Positions 27,734-36,579 of a stretch of 64,000 nucleotides of DNA are shown piece after piece. Origin of the DNA: Streptomyces lunaelactis. Its GTDB lineage: Bacteria > Actinomycetota > Actinomycetes > Streptomycetales > Streptomycetaceae. The stretch's first letter is position 1. The number at the start of each line of letters is the position of its first letter. The notes beneath the pieces were generated by a model. That model was given only the letters and a program-made list of their open reading frames with translations. It searched no databases and was not told the origin of the DNA. The stretch covers positions 1,736,001 through 1,800,000 of the forward strand of contig NZ_CP026304.1 in assembly GCF_003054555.1 (NCBI RefSeq), in the 5' to 3' direction. The position numbers and the translations under genes are program-made.

Positions 27734-30700
27734 TCACGCGCAACTGAAGCGCGCCGCGGCCCAGTCCCCGTGGTCCCCCGCCTTCGACCCATTCGTGTCG
27801 GTCACGTTCAGCCGCACATGCCGCGCCCCCTCCAGCCGCACATCCACCGGTACCGTCGCCGACGCCCCCGTCACCTTCGGCGAGGTCCACAGCACCTTGC
27901 CGTCCGCCTCGACCGAGAAGGCCACCTCCCCATAGCCGTTGATCTCGTCGTCGATGCCGACGTCCGCGGTCAGCGAGGTGCAGCGGCCGCCGAGGTAGAC
28001 CTCGATGCCGGAGTCCGCGTGGACGCCGATCCCCTTCTCGTACGTCGTGCCCGCCAGGGTGAGCGGATGTCCGTCCGCCGCCCCCGACTCGCCGTTGCTG
28101 CGGTCGCGTTCGGCGGGCCCGTAGCCGTTCGTGGACCTCAGCCACACCAGGTCGCTCGCCCAGGCGTCGGCGGCCGGCGGTGGCGGCATCACTCCCACCG
28201 CGAACCGCTGTACGGAGGTACGGTCCACGCCCGCCGCCCGATGGCGCACGGCCGCCGTCAGCGTCGCCTCGCCCGGCTTGGCGTCCACGGCGGGGGTGAC
28301 GGCCACCTCGACGCGCTTCGTCGTCCCCGCCGGGATACGGTCCACGGTCTGCGCGGGCGTGATCTGCCAGCCCGCAGGCGCGTTGAGGGAAACCTGTACC
28401 CCGGTGGCGTCCCGGCCGCCCGCCGTGACATCGACGGCGACCTTGCCGGGCGCGCCCGCGCCGAGCTCCTGCCCCGCCGGTACGGAGACGGACACGGCCG
28501 CGCCCGGAGTCCTGCCGCCGACCGCGCTGGTGTCCTCGAGCTCCAGCTCGAAGCCCCGGTCGGTGCGCAGAGACGGCGTCTTGACGTGCACCACGCCACC
28601 GCGGTCGTCCTGGTCGTACCACCAGCCCTGCGCGGCCCTCTCGTACGCGCCCTTCGAGCTCCGGCTCGGCAGCCCGCGGCCGTCGAGCTCCACCGTGCTC
28701 GGCGCGTCACCGGTGTGCACGCTGAAGTGGTACGGGCGTGTGGACTGCTTGCCCGTGAACTCGCCCTTGCTCGCACCGATCCGGACCCTCACGTCTCCGG
28801 CCCCGCTCCGCGGCGCGTCGACATCCGCGCGCTGGGTCGCGTACTTGCCGCCGCGGTGCTGACGGGTGACGCCGTCGTCCTCGTACAGCGTGAAGGACGA
28901 CTTCCCCTGCGGGTAGATGTCCCAGGCGAGCGGGGATCCGGCGGTGCGGTCGGCGTACGAGCGGATGCCCGGCCACATCGGGACGGTGGCCCCGGCCTTC
29001 ACGAACAGTGGCAGGGTGTCGAGCGGTGCGCTGTAGTTGTCGACGGTGACGGGACCTTCGTAACTCCGCCCGCTCCAGTAGTCGATCCACGTCCCCTTCG
29101 GGAGGTAGATCCCGTCGCGCTCGACGGCGTCCTGGTAGACGGGCGCGACCAGGAAGTCCTCGCCGCTCAGGAACTCGTACTTGGCCGCGTCCGTCGCCGC
29201 CTCGGGGTCGTCCGGGTACTCGAGCGCGAGCGGCCTGGCGAGCCCGACGCCCGTCCGGGTCGCCTCGTGCGCGTAGGAGTAGATGTACGGCAGCAGCGAC
29301 TCGTGCAGCTTGAGGTAGTCGCGGTTGACGGAGGTGTACGGCTCTCCGTACCGGAAGGGCTGCTTATCGCTCGCCGCCCAGCCGTCCATCGTCATCGTGA
29401 CCGGCAGGAACATCTTCCACTGCAGATCACGGGCGTACGTCTTGGGGCTGCCGCCGAAGATTCCGTCCACGTCGCCGGTCGTGTAGGCGAGTCCGGACAT
29501 GCTCGCGCCGGCGTAGGTCGGGATCTGCCAGCGGATGTACTCCCAGCTGCCGGACTGGTCGCCGGACCACTGCACTCCGCATCGCTGCGCGCCCGACCAG
29601 CTCTCCGGCGCCCAGGTGAAGCCGCGGGCGTCGCTGTTCTCCTCGATCCCCTTGTACGCGTCCTTGCAGCCGTCGAGGGCGAACTTGTAGCCGTCGCCGA
29701 CCCAGGCGACATCCAGTTTGGCGACGCGCTGTCCTGCCCTGACCTGCTCGGCGAGCTTGCCGATGCCGTCCTCGGTCCACAGGCCCATCTGCGTCTTGCG
29801 GTCCTGGAGCCCCTTGGCCGTTTCCGCCAGGTCCTCGTATCCGCACCCATAGCCGTCGTTGACGAGCATCCAGCCGTTGGGCATGTCGTTCTGCACATAC
29901 CCGTCGGCGACCTTGAGGGCGTCGAGAGTGTGCCGCTCGCCCCGGTTGGCGTTGTGCAAGTAGCAGTCGGCGTCGCCGATCTCGAGACCGTAGACGGGTG
30001 GCAGGAAGGGCTTGCCGGTCAGCTTCGTGTACTGGCCGATGACGTCCTTGGCGCTGGGACCCGCGAAGTAGTAGGCGTCGAAGCGCTGTTCCTTGGCGGT
30101 GGCCGTCACCGGGTCGTTGAACGCGTATGTGTTGGGTGCGTACGTGTTGCGGTAGACGCCGTATCCCTCCGAGGAGAGGTAGAACGGCACGGAGTTGGGG
30201 TGCCCGCCGTCGTCCCAGTTGTAGTCGACGCCGACCTCGACGGTCTTGCCGCGGTGGGAGGTGTTGCCGCGGCCGTTCTGCATTCCGGCGCCGTAGTACT
30301 GCTCGGCCGTGCCACGGGCGAGGGTCTGGGTGGTCTTGTCCCGGCCCCAGGTCAGGCCCGTGGTCTCGGCCCAGAGCTGGGTGCCGTCGGCGCGGTGGAG
30401 GGCGAAGCGCAGGGGCGACTTGTAGGCGCGCAGGGTGACCTTGGAGGTGCCGAGTTCATAGCGGTCGCCCTTGTCGCTCCAGTGGGTGGCGGGCGGGGCG
30501 CCCTGGGGCAGGACGATGTCCTGGCCGGTGGGGTCGGTGAAGGTGCCGTCCGGGGCGAGTTCGATACGGAAGGTCTCGCCGGAGACGAAGCTGACGCGGG
30601 CGACGGCGTTGCCGGCCGTGAGCCGGTAGACGGGGCCGTCGTGCGCGAAGCCGGTGACGTCACCCACTGTCGTATCGGCGGGCTCGGCCTGCGCGCTGCC

Positions 30701-30775
30701 GGCAGGGCCGGTGACGGCGGCGAGCAACCCGATCAGGGCGGCAACGACCGCTGATCTGAACCGTTTTGGTGTCAT
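27734..30775 (-). CDS. Secreted glycoside hydrolase family 31 with NEW3 and NPCBM domains
   Basis: A 1013-residue exported glycosidase. Signal peptide 1-30 (VVAALIGLLAAVTG, cleavage after AQA). The GH31 barrel occupies about 150-600: nucleophile Asp in KLDVAWVGDG, general acid Asp in WSGDQSGSWEY, and a C-terminal sheet domain after it. A NEW3/alpha-galactosidase-associated domain lies at about 765-850 (GVQVSLNAPAGWQI) and an NPCBM carbohydrate-binding domain at about 870-1013 (YEKGIGVHADSGIEVYLGG). GH31 enzymes hydrolyse or transfer alpha-glucosyl or alpha-galactosyl units; specificity is open. No clear ribosome site precedes the ATG. Confidence 0.9.
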   Translation of the reverse strand: MTPKRFRSAVVAALIGLLAAVTGPAGSAQAEPADTTVGDVTGFAHDGPVYRLTAGNAVARVSFVSGETFRIELAPDGTFTDPTGQDIVLPQGAPPATHWSDKGDRYELGTSKVTLRAYKSPLRFALHRADGTQLWAETTGLTWGRDKTTQTLARGTAEQYYGAGMQNGRGNTSHRGKTVEVGVDYNWDDGGHPNSVPFYLSSEGYGVYRNTYAPNTYAFNDPVTATAKEQRFDAYYFAGPSAKDVIGQYTKLTGKPFLPPVYGLEIGDADCYLHNANRGERHTLDALKVADGYVQNDMPNGWMLVNDGYGCGYEDLAETAKGLQDRKTQMGLWTEDGIGKLAEQVRAGQRVAKLDVAWVGDGYKFALDGCKDAYKGIEENSDARGFTWAPESWSGAQRCGVQWSGDQSGSWEYIRWQIPTYAGASMSGLAYTTGDVDGIFGGSPKTYARDLQWKMFLPVTMTMDGWAASDKQPFRYGEPYTSVNRDYLKLHESLLPYIYSYAHEATRTGVGLARPLALEYPDDPEAATDAAKYEFLSGEDFLVAPVYQDAVERDGIYLPKGTWIDYWSGRSYEGPVTVDNYSAPLDTLPLFVKAGATVPMWPGIRSYADRTAGSPLAWDIYPQGKSSFTLYEDDGVTRQHRGGKYATQRADVDAPRSGAGDVRVRIGASKGEFTGKQSTRPYHFSVHTGDAPSTVELDGRGLPSRSSKGAYERAAQGWWYDQDDRGGVVHVKTPSLRTDRGFELELEDTSAVGGRTPGAAVSVSVPAGQELGAGAPGKVAVDVTAGGRDATGVQVSLNAPAGWQITPAQTVDRIPAGTTKRVEVAVTPAVDAKPGEATLTAAVRHRAAGVDRTSVQRFAVGVMPPPPAADAWASDLVWLRSTNGYGPAERDRSNGESGAADGHPLTLAGTTYEKGIGVHADSGIEVYLGGRCTSLTADVGIDDEINGYGEVAFSVEADGKVLWTSPKVTGASATVPVDVRLEGARHVRLNVTDTNGSKAGDHGDWAAARFSCA

Positions 30776-30887
30776 GGCGTGTGTCTAACGCGTTGGCGCG
30801 TACACGACCATGGACTTATGTCCGGCCGCTCCTGGACTTATCGCGCGTCCCGGAGCGGCCGGAGGGTTAACCGGTGGGGTTCAGGTC

Positions 30888-32117
30888 CTAGAGCGCTACG
30901 CCCAGGAGGGCGTCGACGGCGCGGGACACCAGACCTGGCGCCCCCTCGTCCGTACCGCCGTCCGACTCCTGGAGCGCGGCCCAGCGGTCCACGGCGAGGA
31001 GCGCGGCGGGGGCGTCGAGGTCGTTCGCGAGGGCCTCGCGGATCTCCTCGACGAGGTCGTCGGCGGACGGCCCGTCGGGCCGGGAGACGGCCGCGCGCCA
31101 GCGCCCGAGGCGCTGCTGCGCCTCTTCGAGCACGGCGTCCGTCCACTCCCAGTCGGCCCGGTAGTGGTGCGAGAGCAGCGCGAGCCGGATCGCGGCGGGG
31201 TCCACGCCGTCGCGGCGCAGCTTGGACACGAAGACCAGGTTGCCCTTGGACTTGGACATCTTCTCGCCGTTGAGCGCGACCATGCCGGCGTGCACGTACG
31301 CCTTGGCGAAGGGGTACTCGCCGGTGAGCGCCTGGGCATGCGACGCCCCCATCTCGTGGTGCGGGAAGGTGAGATCGGATCCGCCGCCCTGCACGTCGAA
31401 GCCCATGCCGAGGTGATCCAGGGCGATGGCGACGCACTCGATGTGCCAGCCGGGCCGGCCGCGGCCGAGAGTGCCGCCGTCCCAACTCGGCTCGCCCTCG
31501 CGGGCGGACATCCACAGCATCGGGTCGAGCGGGTTCTTCTTGCCTGGCCGGTCGGGGTCGCCGCCGCGCTCGGCGGACAGCAGCCGCATGGCTTCGGCGT
31601 CGAGATTGGACACCTCCCCGAAGTGCGGATCGGCCTCCACGGAGAAGTACACGTCGCCCTCGAGCTCGTACGCGGCACCGGCGTCGCGGAGGCGCTCGAC
31701 GAGCGGCACGATGCCGGGTATCGCCTCGACGGCGCCTATGTAGTGCTGTGGCGGGAGCATGCGCAGGGCGGTCATGTCCTCGCGGAACAGTGCGGTCTCC
31801 CGCTCGGCGAGCTCGGTCCAGTCGTGACCGTCGCGGATCGCCCGCTCGAGGAGGGGGTCGTCGACGTCGGTCACGTTCTGGACGTAGTGAACCTGCCGCT
31901 TGGTGTCGAGCCACACGCGCTGAACGAGGTCGAACGCGTTGTAGGTCGCCGCGTGACCCATGTGGGTCGCGTCGTACGGCGTGATGCCGCAGACGTAGAT
32001 ACGGGCGACGGGACCGGGGTCGAGGGTGATCGTCCCCTGGGTCGCGGTGTCGTGGATCTGGAGGTCGCGGCCCTCACCAGGCAGGGCGGGGACCTCAGAA
32101 GCGGGCCAGGCATACAT
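30888..32117 (-). CDS. mshC: Mycothiol ligase MshC
   Basis: A 409-residue class-I cysteinyl-tRNA-synthetase-like ligase that joins cysteine to glucosaminyl-inositol with ATP, the penultimate step of mycothiol synthesis. It shows the zinc/Cys motif [15 protein letters not shown] (HMGH variant of HIGH), WHIECVAIA and KMSKSKGN. It lacks the anticodon-binding domain of CysRS, and the length fits MshC. No Shine-Dalgarno sequence; TAGGCT lies six bases before the ATG, so the mRNA is likely leaderless. The mycothiol-dependent MscR is also in this window (46555-47640). Confidence 0.95.
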   Translation of the reverse strand: MYAWPASEVPALPGEGRDLQIHDTATQGTITLDPGPVARIYVCGITPYDATHMGHAATYNAFDLVQRVWLDTKRQVHYVQNVTDVDDPLLERAIRDGHDWTELAERETALFREDMTALRMLPPQHYIGAVEAIPGIVPLVERLRDAGAAYELEGDVYFSVEADPHFGEVSNLDAEAMRLLSAERGGDPDRPGKKNPLDPMLWMSAREGEPSWDGGTLGRGRPGWHIECVAIALDHLGMGFDVQGGGSDLTFPHHEMGASHAQALTGEYPFAKAYVHAGMVALNGEKMSKSKGNLVFVSKLRRDGVDPAAIRLALLSHHYRADWEWTDAVLEEAQQRLGRWRAAVSRPDGPSADDLVEEIREALANDLDAPAALLAVDRWAALQESDGGTDEGAPGLVSRAVDALLGVAL

Positions 32118-32123
32118 GTCATG

Positions 32124-32129
32124 AGCCTA
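32124..32129 (-). promoter_or_regulatory. -10 box of leaderless mshC
   Basis: TAGGCT on the minus strand, six bases before the mshC ATG. Confidence 0.5.
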
Positions 32130-32301
32130 ACCGGACGGGTGTTCCGCATACGAACCGGATCACTCGACTTGGCGGGATTCGGGGTCCTGGGGGTGCGGGG
32201 TCCTGTGTGGGCACCCGGTCTTGTCCGGTGCCCGTTGGGGTCTCACCTACCTCCCCCTGGGTTCGGGGGTCTTGCCCCCGGTTCGGGAAGGGCCGGGGTG
32301 G

Positions 32302-32325
32302 GGTGGGGGAAACACACCCCCCACC
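32302..32325 (-). terminator. Hairpin abutting a stop codon
   Basis: GGTGGGGG (32302-32309) and CCCCCACC (32318-32325) form an 8-bp stem directly after the stop of the gene at 32326. Another CGGGGG/CCCCCG hairpin is at 32264-32280. Together they separate this gene from mshC. Confidence 0.6.
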
Positions 32326-33144
32326 TCACACCGGCGGCCAGGGAATCGCCGGCCACTCCCCCGACGGCCCCGGATGCCGCCCCGACTCCCGCAGCGCGTC
32401 CACCCTGCCCCGCAGCGCCTCCACCTCCGCCGACGTCAGCAGTTCCGCCAGACGGGTGGTGAGCGGTGTGCCCTCGCCCAGGGCCGCGGCCAGCGTGGCG
32501 AGGGACTCCGCCGCCTCCGGCGGCAGGGACTCCCCCGCCCACCCCCACAGCAGCGTCCGCAGTTTGTCGTCCACGTTGAACGTGACCCCGTGGTCGATCG
32601 CGTACAGCGCCCCGTCCACCGTCGGCAGCAGATGCCCGCCCTTGCGGTCCCCGTTGTTGATCACCGCGTCCAGCACCGCGAGACGCCGCAGCCGTGCGTC
32701 GTCCGCGTGGACCAGCAGCGCCGTACGCCCCTCGCCCACCTCCGCGAAGCCGACCGCCTTCCAGCCCTCTCCTGGCTCCTCGTCCTCGACCAGGGCCAGC
32801 AGGGACGCCGACGGGTCCGCCTCGATCCAGAGCTGGACCATGCCCTCGCCGTACGGCCCGTCCCGCAGGACGGTCGGCGGGACGAGACTCCACCCCATCG
32901 CCTCACAGAGCTCGTACGCCGCCACCTCCCGCTGCGCGAGCGTCCCGTCCGGGAAGTCCCACAGCGGCCGTTCCCCGGCGACCGGCTTGTAGACGCAGTG
33001 GGCCTTTTCGCCCTCGTACGAGACGGAGCAGTACAGCACCGCGTTGGACGCCTCGCGGACCCGGCCGCGCACAGTGAGCTCACCCTTGGCAAGCAGGTCC
33101 ACCGAGGTCACGCGCCCCGGCGGTATCCGTTCTGGCGCGGGCAT
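32326..33144 (-). CDS. SCO1664-family protein, PI3/4-kinase-like fold
   Basis: A 272-residue conserved actinobacterial protein of the family I know as SCO1664/TIGR03843. It has lipid-kinase-like features: CVYKPVAGERPLWDFP (phosphate-binding Lys), WSLVPPTVLRDGPYGEGMVQLW, LDAVINNGDRKGGHLL and LYAIDHGVTFN, equivalent to the catalytic and metal-binding loops. Substrate unknown. ATG 33142-33144 follows GGAAGGA. It overlaps the upstream DUF3090 gene by 37 bp, so translation is probably coupled. The trio with DUF3090 and the phosphomutase-like gene next to mshC is conserved, as far as I recall. Confidence 0.85.
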   Translation of the reverse strand: MPAPERIPPGRVTSVDLLAKGELTVRGRVREASNAVLYCSVSYEGEKAHCVYKPVAGERPLWDFPDGTLAQREVAAYELCEAMGWSLVPPTVLRDGPYGEGMVQLWIEADPSASLLALVEDEEPGEGWKAVGFAEVGEGRTALLVHADDARLRRLAVLDAVINNGDRKGGHLLPTVDGALYAIDHGVTFNVDDKLRTLLWGWAGESLPPEAAESLATLAAALGEGTPLTTRLAELLTSAEVEALRGRVDALRESGRHPGPSGEWPAIPWPPV

Positions 33145-33698
33145 ACGTGTCCTTCCGGATCGAGCGGCAGGCTGCACAGCGGGCACGGCGGCCGGCCGGC
33201 GTTCACCACCTCCAGCGCGCGTTTGGCGAAGGCCCTGGCCTGCGATCCGGTCAGCCGTACGCGCAGCATCGGCGGACCGTTCTCCTCGTCCTGCAGCAGC
33301 CGCTCCTCGGCCTCTGCGAGGTCCTCCTCGGAGTCCGCGTCCAGCTCCACCAGCGCCTGCGCCTCGACGATCATGCGCTGTTCCTCGCCGTCCCAGGCCA
33401 GCGCCATCGTGCCGACCCGGAACTCCTCCTCGACCGGCGCGTCCAGCGGCGCGGTGTCCGCGACGTCTGCCGGCGCGACGGCCGGTACCGGCGCGTTGCC
33501 CCCGGTGCGGCGTACCACCTCGTCCAGCAGCTCGTCGATCCGCTCGGCGAGTGCGGCCACCTGGGTCTTCTCCAGGGCGACGCTGGTCACGCGCCCCAAG
33601 GCGGAAGCCTGCAGGAAGAACGTACGGCGTCCAGGCAGCCCGACCGTACCGGCCACGAAACGGTCCGGCGGGTCGTAGAGGAACACCTGACGGGACAC
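33108..33698 (-). CDS. DUF3090 family protein
   Basis: A 196-residue protein of unknown function (TIGR03847/DUF3090). The N-terminus RQVFLYDPPDRFVAGTVGLPG is the family hallmark. The C-terminus carries a compact CPLC-x9-HVCP arrangement that may bind zinc. The middle is acidic. GTG 33696-33698 follows AAGGGAGAG. It is transcribed with the kinase-like gene, which it overlaps. Co-occurrence with the SCO1664-type protein suggests they act together; the reaction is not known to me. Confidence 0.85.
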   Translation of the reverse strand: MSRQVFLYDPPDRFVAGTVGLPGRRTFFLQASALGRVTSVALEKTQVAALAERIDELLDEVVRRTGGNAPVPAVAPADVADTAPLDAPVEEEFRVGTMALAWDGEEQRMIVEAQALVELDADSEEDLAEAEERLLQDEENGPPMLRVRLTGSQARAFAKRALEVVNAGRPPCPLCSLPLDPEGHVCPRQNGYRRGA

Positions 33699-33807
33699 GT
33701 TCTCTCTCCCTTGGGATCTGTCGGCACCGACGGGTGTCGGACGGACTCGGACGACTGTCGAGCGGGCGTACGGGTTTTCGGCCCGTCCACCCTACTGCGC
33801 GAAGCGA

Positions 33808-34494
33808 TCACGGTGCGCCCGCGCCGCCTCCTACGACACCGGCCCCGCCACCACCGCTCTCACGCGGTGCCAGGGAGCCGAAGTCCCCGGTGTCACCGAG
33901 GCGCAGAAGGAACGGACGGGTGCGGGTGTAGCGGATCGCGGTGACGGAGCACGGCTCCACATGGATCCGCTGGAAGAGATCGAGATGCATGCCGAGCGCG
34001 TCCGCCACCAAGGACTTGATGATGTCGCCGTGCGAGCACATCACATACGCCGCGTCCTCGCCGTGCGCCGCGTCCACGCGCGCGTTCCAGTCGCGTACCG
34101 CGTCGACGGAACGCGCCTGCATCGCCCGCATCGACTCGCCGCCGGGGAACGTCGCGGCGGACGGATGCTGCTGCACGACCTCCATCAGCGGCTCGTCGGC
34201 GAGTTCCGCGAGCTTGCGCCCCGACCAGTCGCCGTAGTGGCACTCACCGATCCGCTCGTCGGTGTGCAGCTCAAGACCGGGCCGGGCGTCCAGCAGCGGC
34301 TGCAGGGTCTGTACGCAGCGCTCCAGCGGGCTCGCGACGGCGGCGGCGAGCGGCACCGCGGCAAGCCGCTCGGGCAGCGCGGCCGCCTGGGCAGCGCCGC
34401 GCTCGTCCAGGCAGACGCCCGGCGTCCAGCCCGCGAGCACCCCCGCGGTGTTGGCGGTGGAACGTCCGTGGCGTACGAGGATCAGCGTGGCCAT
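33808..34494 (-). CDS. Histidine phosphatase / MSMEG_4193-type phosphomutase family
   Basis: A 228-residue member of the phosphoglycerate mutase superfamily. The catalytic motif LVRHGRSTANT contains the phosphorylated His. SPLERCVQTLQPL (second Arg), ERIGECHYGDWSGRKL (Glu) and MCSHGDIIKSL (second His) complete the active site. Last of a set of three conserved genes near mshC. The C-terminus is a Gly-rich tail. ATG 34492-34494 lacks a ribosome site and has TAGGCT seven bases upstream, so it is likely leaderless. The substrate is not predictable. Confidence 0.86.
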   Translation of the reverse strand: MATLILVRHGRSTANTAGVLAGWTPGVCLDERGAAQAAALPERLAAVPLAAAVASPLERCVQTLQPLLDARPGLELHTDERIGECHYGDWSGRKLAELADEPLMEVVQQHPSAATFPGGESMRAMQARSVDAVRDWNARVDAAHGEDAAYVMCSHGDIIKSLVADALGMHLDLFQRIHVEPCSVTAIRYTRTRPFLLRLGDTGDFGSLAPRESGGGGAGVVGGGAGAP

Positions 34495-34501
34495 GCCGAT
34501 C

Positions 34502-34507
34502 AGCCTA
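34502..34507 (-). promoter_or_regulatory. -10 box of a leaderless promoter
   Basis: TAGGCT on the minus strand, seven bases before the ATG of the phosphomutase-like gene. Confidence 0.5.
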
Positions 34508-34553
34508 GAGCGACCGACCCGCGGGGGTGCGTCCGGGCCGTGGACACGGAAGA

Positions 34554-35546
34554 ATGCGCGCCGTGATCGTGGACTCTGCCATTTACCGCGACGGGCGCCG
34601 GACCGAGGGTCCGTCCGACCTCTCCGATGCCCTGGCCGAGGCACGGGCCACCGGCGACGCCTTTCTCTGGATCGGTCTCTACGAGCCGACCGAGAAGGAG
34701 TTCGACCACGTATCGGCGGAGTTCGCGCTGCATCCGCTGGCGGTTGAGGACGCACTCAACGCTCACCAGCGCCCCAAGCTCGAGGTCTACGACGACTCGC
34801 TGTTCGCGGTCCTCAAGCCGGTCGTCTACGACCAGAAGAGCGGCACCGTCACCACCGGCGAGCTGATGGTCTTCATCGGCGACTCGTTCGTGGTGACGGT
34901 CCGGCACGGGGAGGGCTCTCCGCTGCACGCCGTACGCGTACGTCTGGAGGCCGATCCGAAGGTGCTCAAGCACGGCCCGACGGCGGTGCTGTACGCGATC
35001 AGTGACGCGGTCGTCGACCACTACATCGACGTCGCCGCCGAGCTCCAGGTGGACCTGGAGGAGTTGGAGACCGAGGTCTTCGCACCCGTCGGCCGCGGCG
35101 CACGCAACAGCGCGGAGCGGATCTACACCTTCAAGCGGCAGGTGCTGGAGTTCCGCCGCGCCGCCGCACCGCTGTCCGCTCCGATGGCCCGTCTTGCGAG
35201 CGCGGCCGTTCCGTTCGTTCATGAGCACTCGCAGCCGTTCTTCCGGGACGTCAACGACCATCTGATGCGAGCGAACGAGCAGGTGGAGGGTCTCGACCGG
35301 CTGCTGTCGGACGTCCTGTCCGCCCATCTCGCGCAGATGGGCGTGCGGCAGAACGACGACTTGCGCAAGATCTCGGCGTGGGCGGCCATGATCGCGGTCC
35401 CCACGATGGTCGCGGGGATCTACGGAATGAACTTCGACCACATGCCGGAGCTGCGGTGGGTGTGGGCATACCCGGTTGTGCTGCTTCTGATGGCAGGGGC
35501 GGTATGGGGGCTGTTCCGGCAGTTCAAGCGCCGCGGCTGGCTGTAG
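34554..35546 (+). CDS. corA: CorA-family magnesium/cobalt channel
   Basis: A 330-residue divalent cation channel. The long acidic and helical cytoplasmic funnel (1-270) is followed by two C-terminal membrane helices. The signature YGMNFDHMPEL sits between them (GMN selectivity loop). ATG 34554 has GGAAGA close by; GTG 34563, three codons later, has better spacing and is a real alternative. It is divergent from the phosphomutase-like gene, with only 59 bp between them. Transport of Mg2+ is the usual role; Co2+ or Ni2+ may also pass. Confidence 0.93.
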   Translation: MRAVIVDSAIYRDGRRTEGPSDLSDALAEARATGDAFLWIGLYEPTEKEFDHVSAEFALHPLAVEDALNAHQRPKLEVYDDSLFAVLKPVVYDQKSGTVTTGELMVFIGDSFVVTVRHGEGSPLHAVRVRLEADPKVLKHGPTAVLYAISDAVVDHYIDVAAELQVDLEELETEVFAPVGRGARNSAERIYTFKRQVLEFRRAAAPLSAPMARLASAAVPFVHEHSQPFFRDVNDHLMRANEQVEGLDRLLSDVLSAHLAQMGVRQNDDLRKISAWAAMIAVPTMVAGIYGMNFDHMPELRWVWAYPVVLLLMAGAVWGLFRQFKRRGWL

Positions 35547-35583
35547 GTCCCTCCGGCGCCCTCGCGGATTTGTCGGACACGGC

Positions 35584-36369
35584 CTAGAACGCGGGCGCGG
35601 GCGCGGCGGGTCCGTCGAGTGTGCCGCGGCGCTGCGGCATCTTCAGGCTGACCATCCCGTGCCAGCCGCCGAACCTCTCGTACGCGTACATGGCGTGGAT
35701 GCCCGCGGCGAGCGCCGCGGACTTGGGCTTGGGCCAGTGCAGCAGACGCCCCATGTGGTCCATCACCGCGAGGCTCACATCGCGGTAGACCTTGATCTCG
35801 GCGAGTGCGCTCTCGCGCAGCACCCGCTGGATCGTCCGGCCGTGCCCAGCGGCAACGAGACGCAGCAACTCCTCGTGGCAGTACGACAGATGGTTGTCCT
35901 CGTCGTGGCAGATCATGGTGATCGCCCTGCCGAGTTCGGGGTGGTCGCCGAAGTGCTTCACCAGCATGTCCATCTGGTCGGCGGCCCGCTGTTCGGTGAC
36001 CCTGCTGTGCGAGAGATAGACGACGATGTCCTCTTCGCTCAGCGGCTCGTCGCGGCGCAGCTTCTCGTGGGCGAGTCCGATGCCCTGCTTCTCGAGCAGC
36101 ATCGTGTAGTCGGTCTCGGGCGGGACGGCGACCGGCTCGAGCCCACGCTTCTTGAGCAGGGCGTTGAAGAGCCGGCCGTGCTTGTCCTCGTCGGCGCCGT
36201 GCCGGGTGATTTTCGGCGCGAGGGCACGCATGCTCTCGGGCACGAGGGCGGCGATACGGCCGTTCTCCCAGCCGCCCTGGGTCTCGCCACTGGCCGCGAT
36301 CGAGCAGAAGAGCTGGAAGGAGTCGTCGTCGTCGATTATTTCCTGGAAAAGACTTCGGGCCGAAAGCAT
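35584..36369 (-). CDS. Ferritin-like diiron protein
   Basis: A 261-residue helical protein. Two carboxylate/His motifs, GADEDKHGRLFN (about 56-67) and CHDEDNHLSYCHEE (about 160-173), are placed as in ferritin-like diiron sites. The N-terminus is MLSARSLFQEIIDDDDSFQLF. ATG 36367-36369 follows GGAGG; a GTG directly before it is possible. Longer in-frame readings are not family-like. The family is annotated only as ferritin-like domain protein in streptomycetes; oxygenase or stress roles are unproven. Convergent with corA, with 37 bp between the genes. Confidence 0.82.
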   Translation of the reverse strand: MLSARSLFQEIIDDDDSFQLFCSIAASGETQGGWENGRIAALVPESMRALAPKITRHGADEDKHGRLFNALLKKRGLEPVAVPPETDYTMLLEKQGIGLAHEKLRRDEPLSEEDIVVYLSHSRVTEQRAADQMDMLVKHFGDHPELGRAITMICHDEDNHLSYCHEELLRLVAAGHGRTIQRVLRESALAEIKVYRDVSLAVMDHMGRLLHWPKPKSAALAAGIHAMYAYERFGGWHGMVSLKMPQRRGTLDGPAAPAPAF

Positions 36370-36521
36370 CACTGCCACCTCCGTGAGAACGTCCCGCAAA
36401 CGAGTCAAATGCGGTACGGGAGGCGAGGCAACAGGTGGGCCGGACAACTCCGCCGAACGGCTGACATCAAGGCTCGTACGGGGCGTAACCGGGGTGGGCC
36501 TTCGCGCGTTGTGCTGCGTGA

Positions 36522-36563
36522 CGGCCGTGGCGGGGAAGACCCCCCGAGCCCCCACCACGGCCG
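36522..36563 (-). terminator. Hairpin downstream of the F420 enzyme gene
   Basis: CGGCCGTGG (36522-36530) pairs with CCACGGCCG (36555-36563); the loop holds GGGG and CCCC runs that can extend it. It lies just past the stop codon at 36580. Confidence 0.55.
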
Positions 36564-36579
36564 CAGGCTTCCCCAGGTA

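Noticed and set aside
27770..30754. A 994-codon open frame antisense to the GH31 gene
   Set aside because: Shadow of a clear secreted glycosidase.
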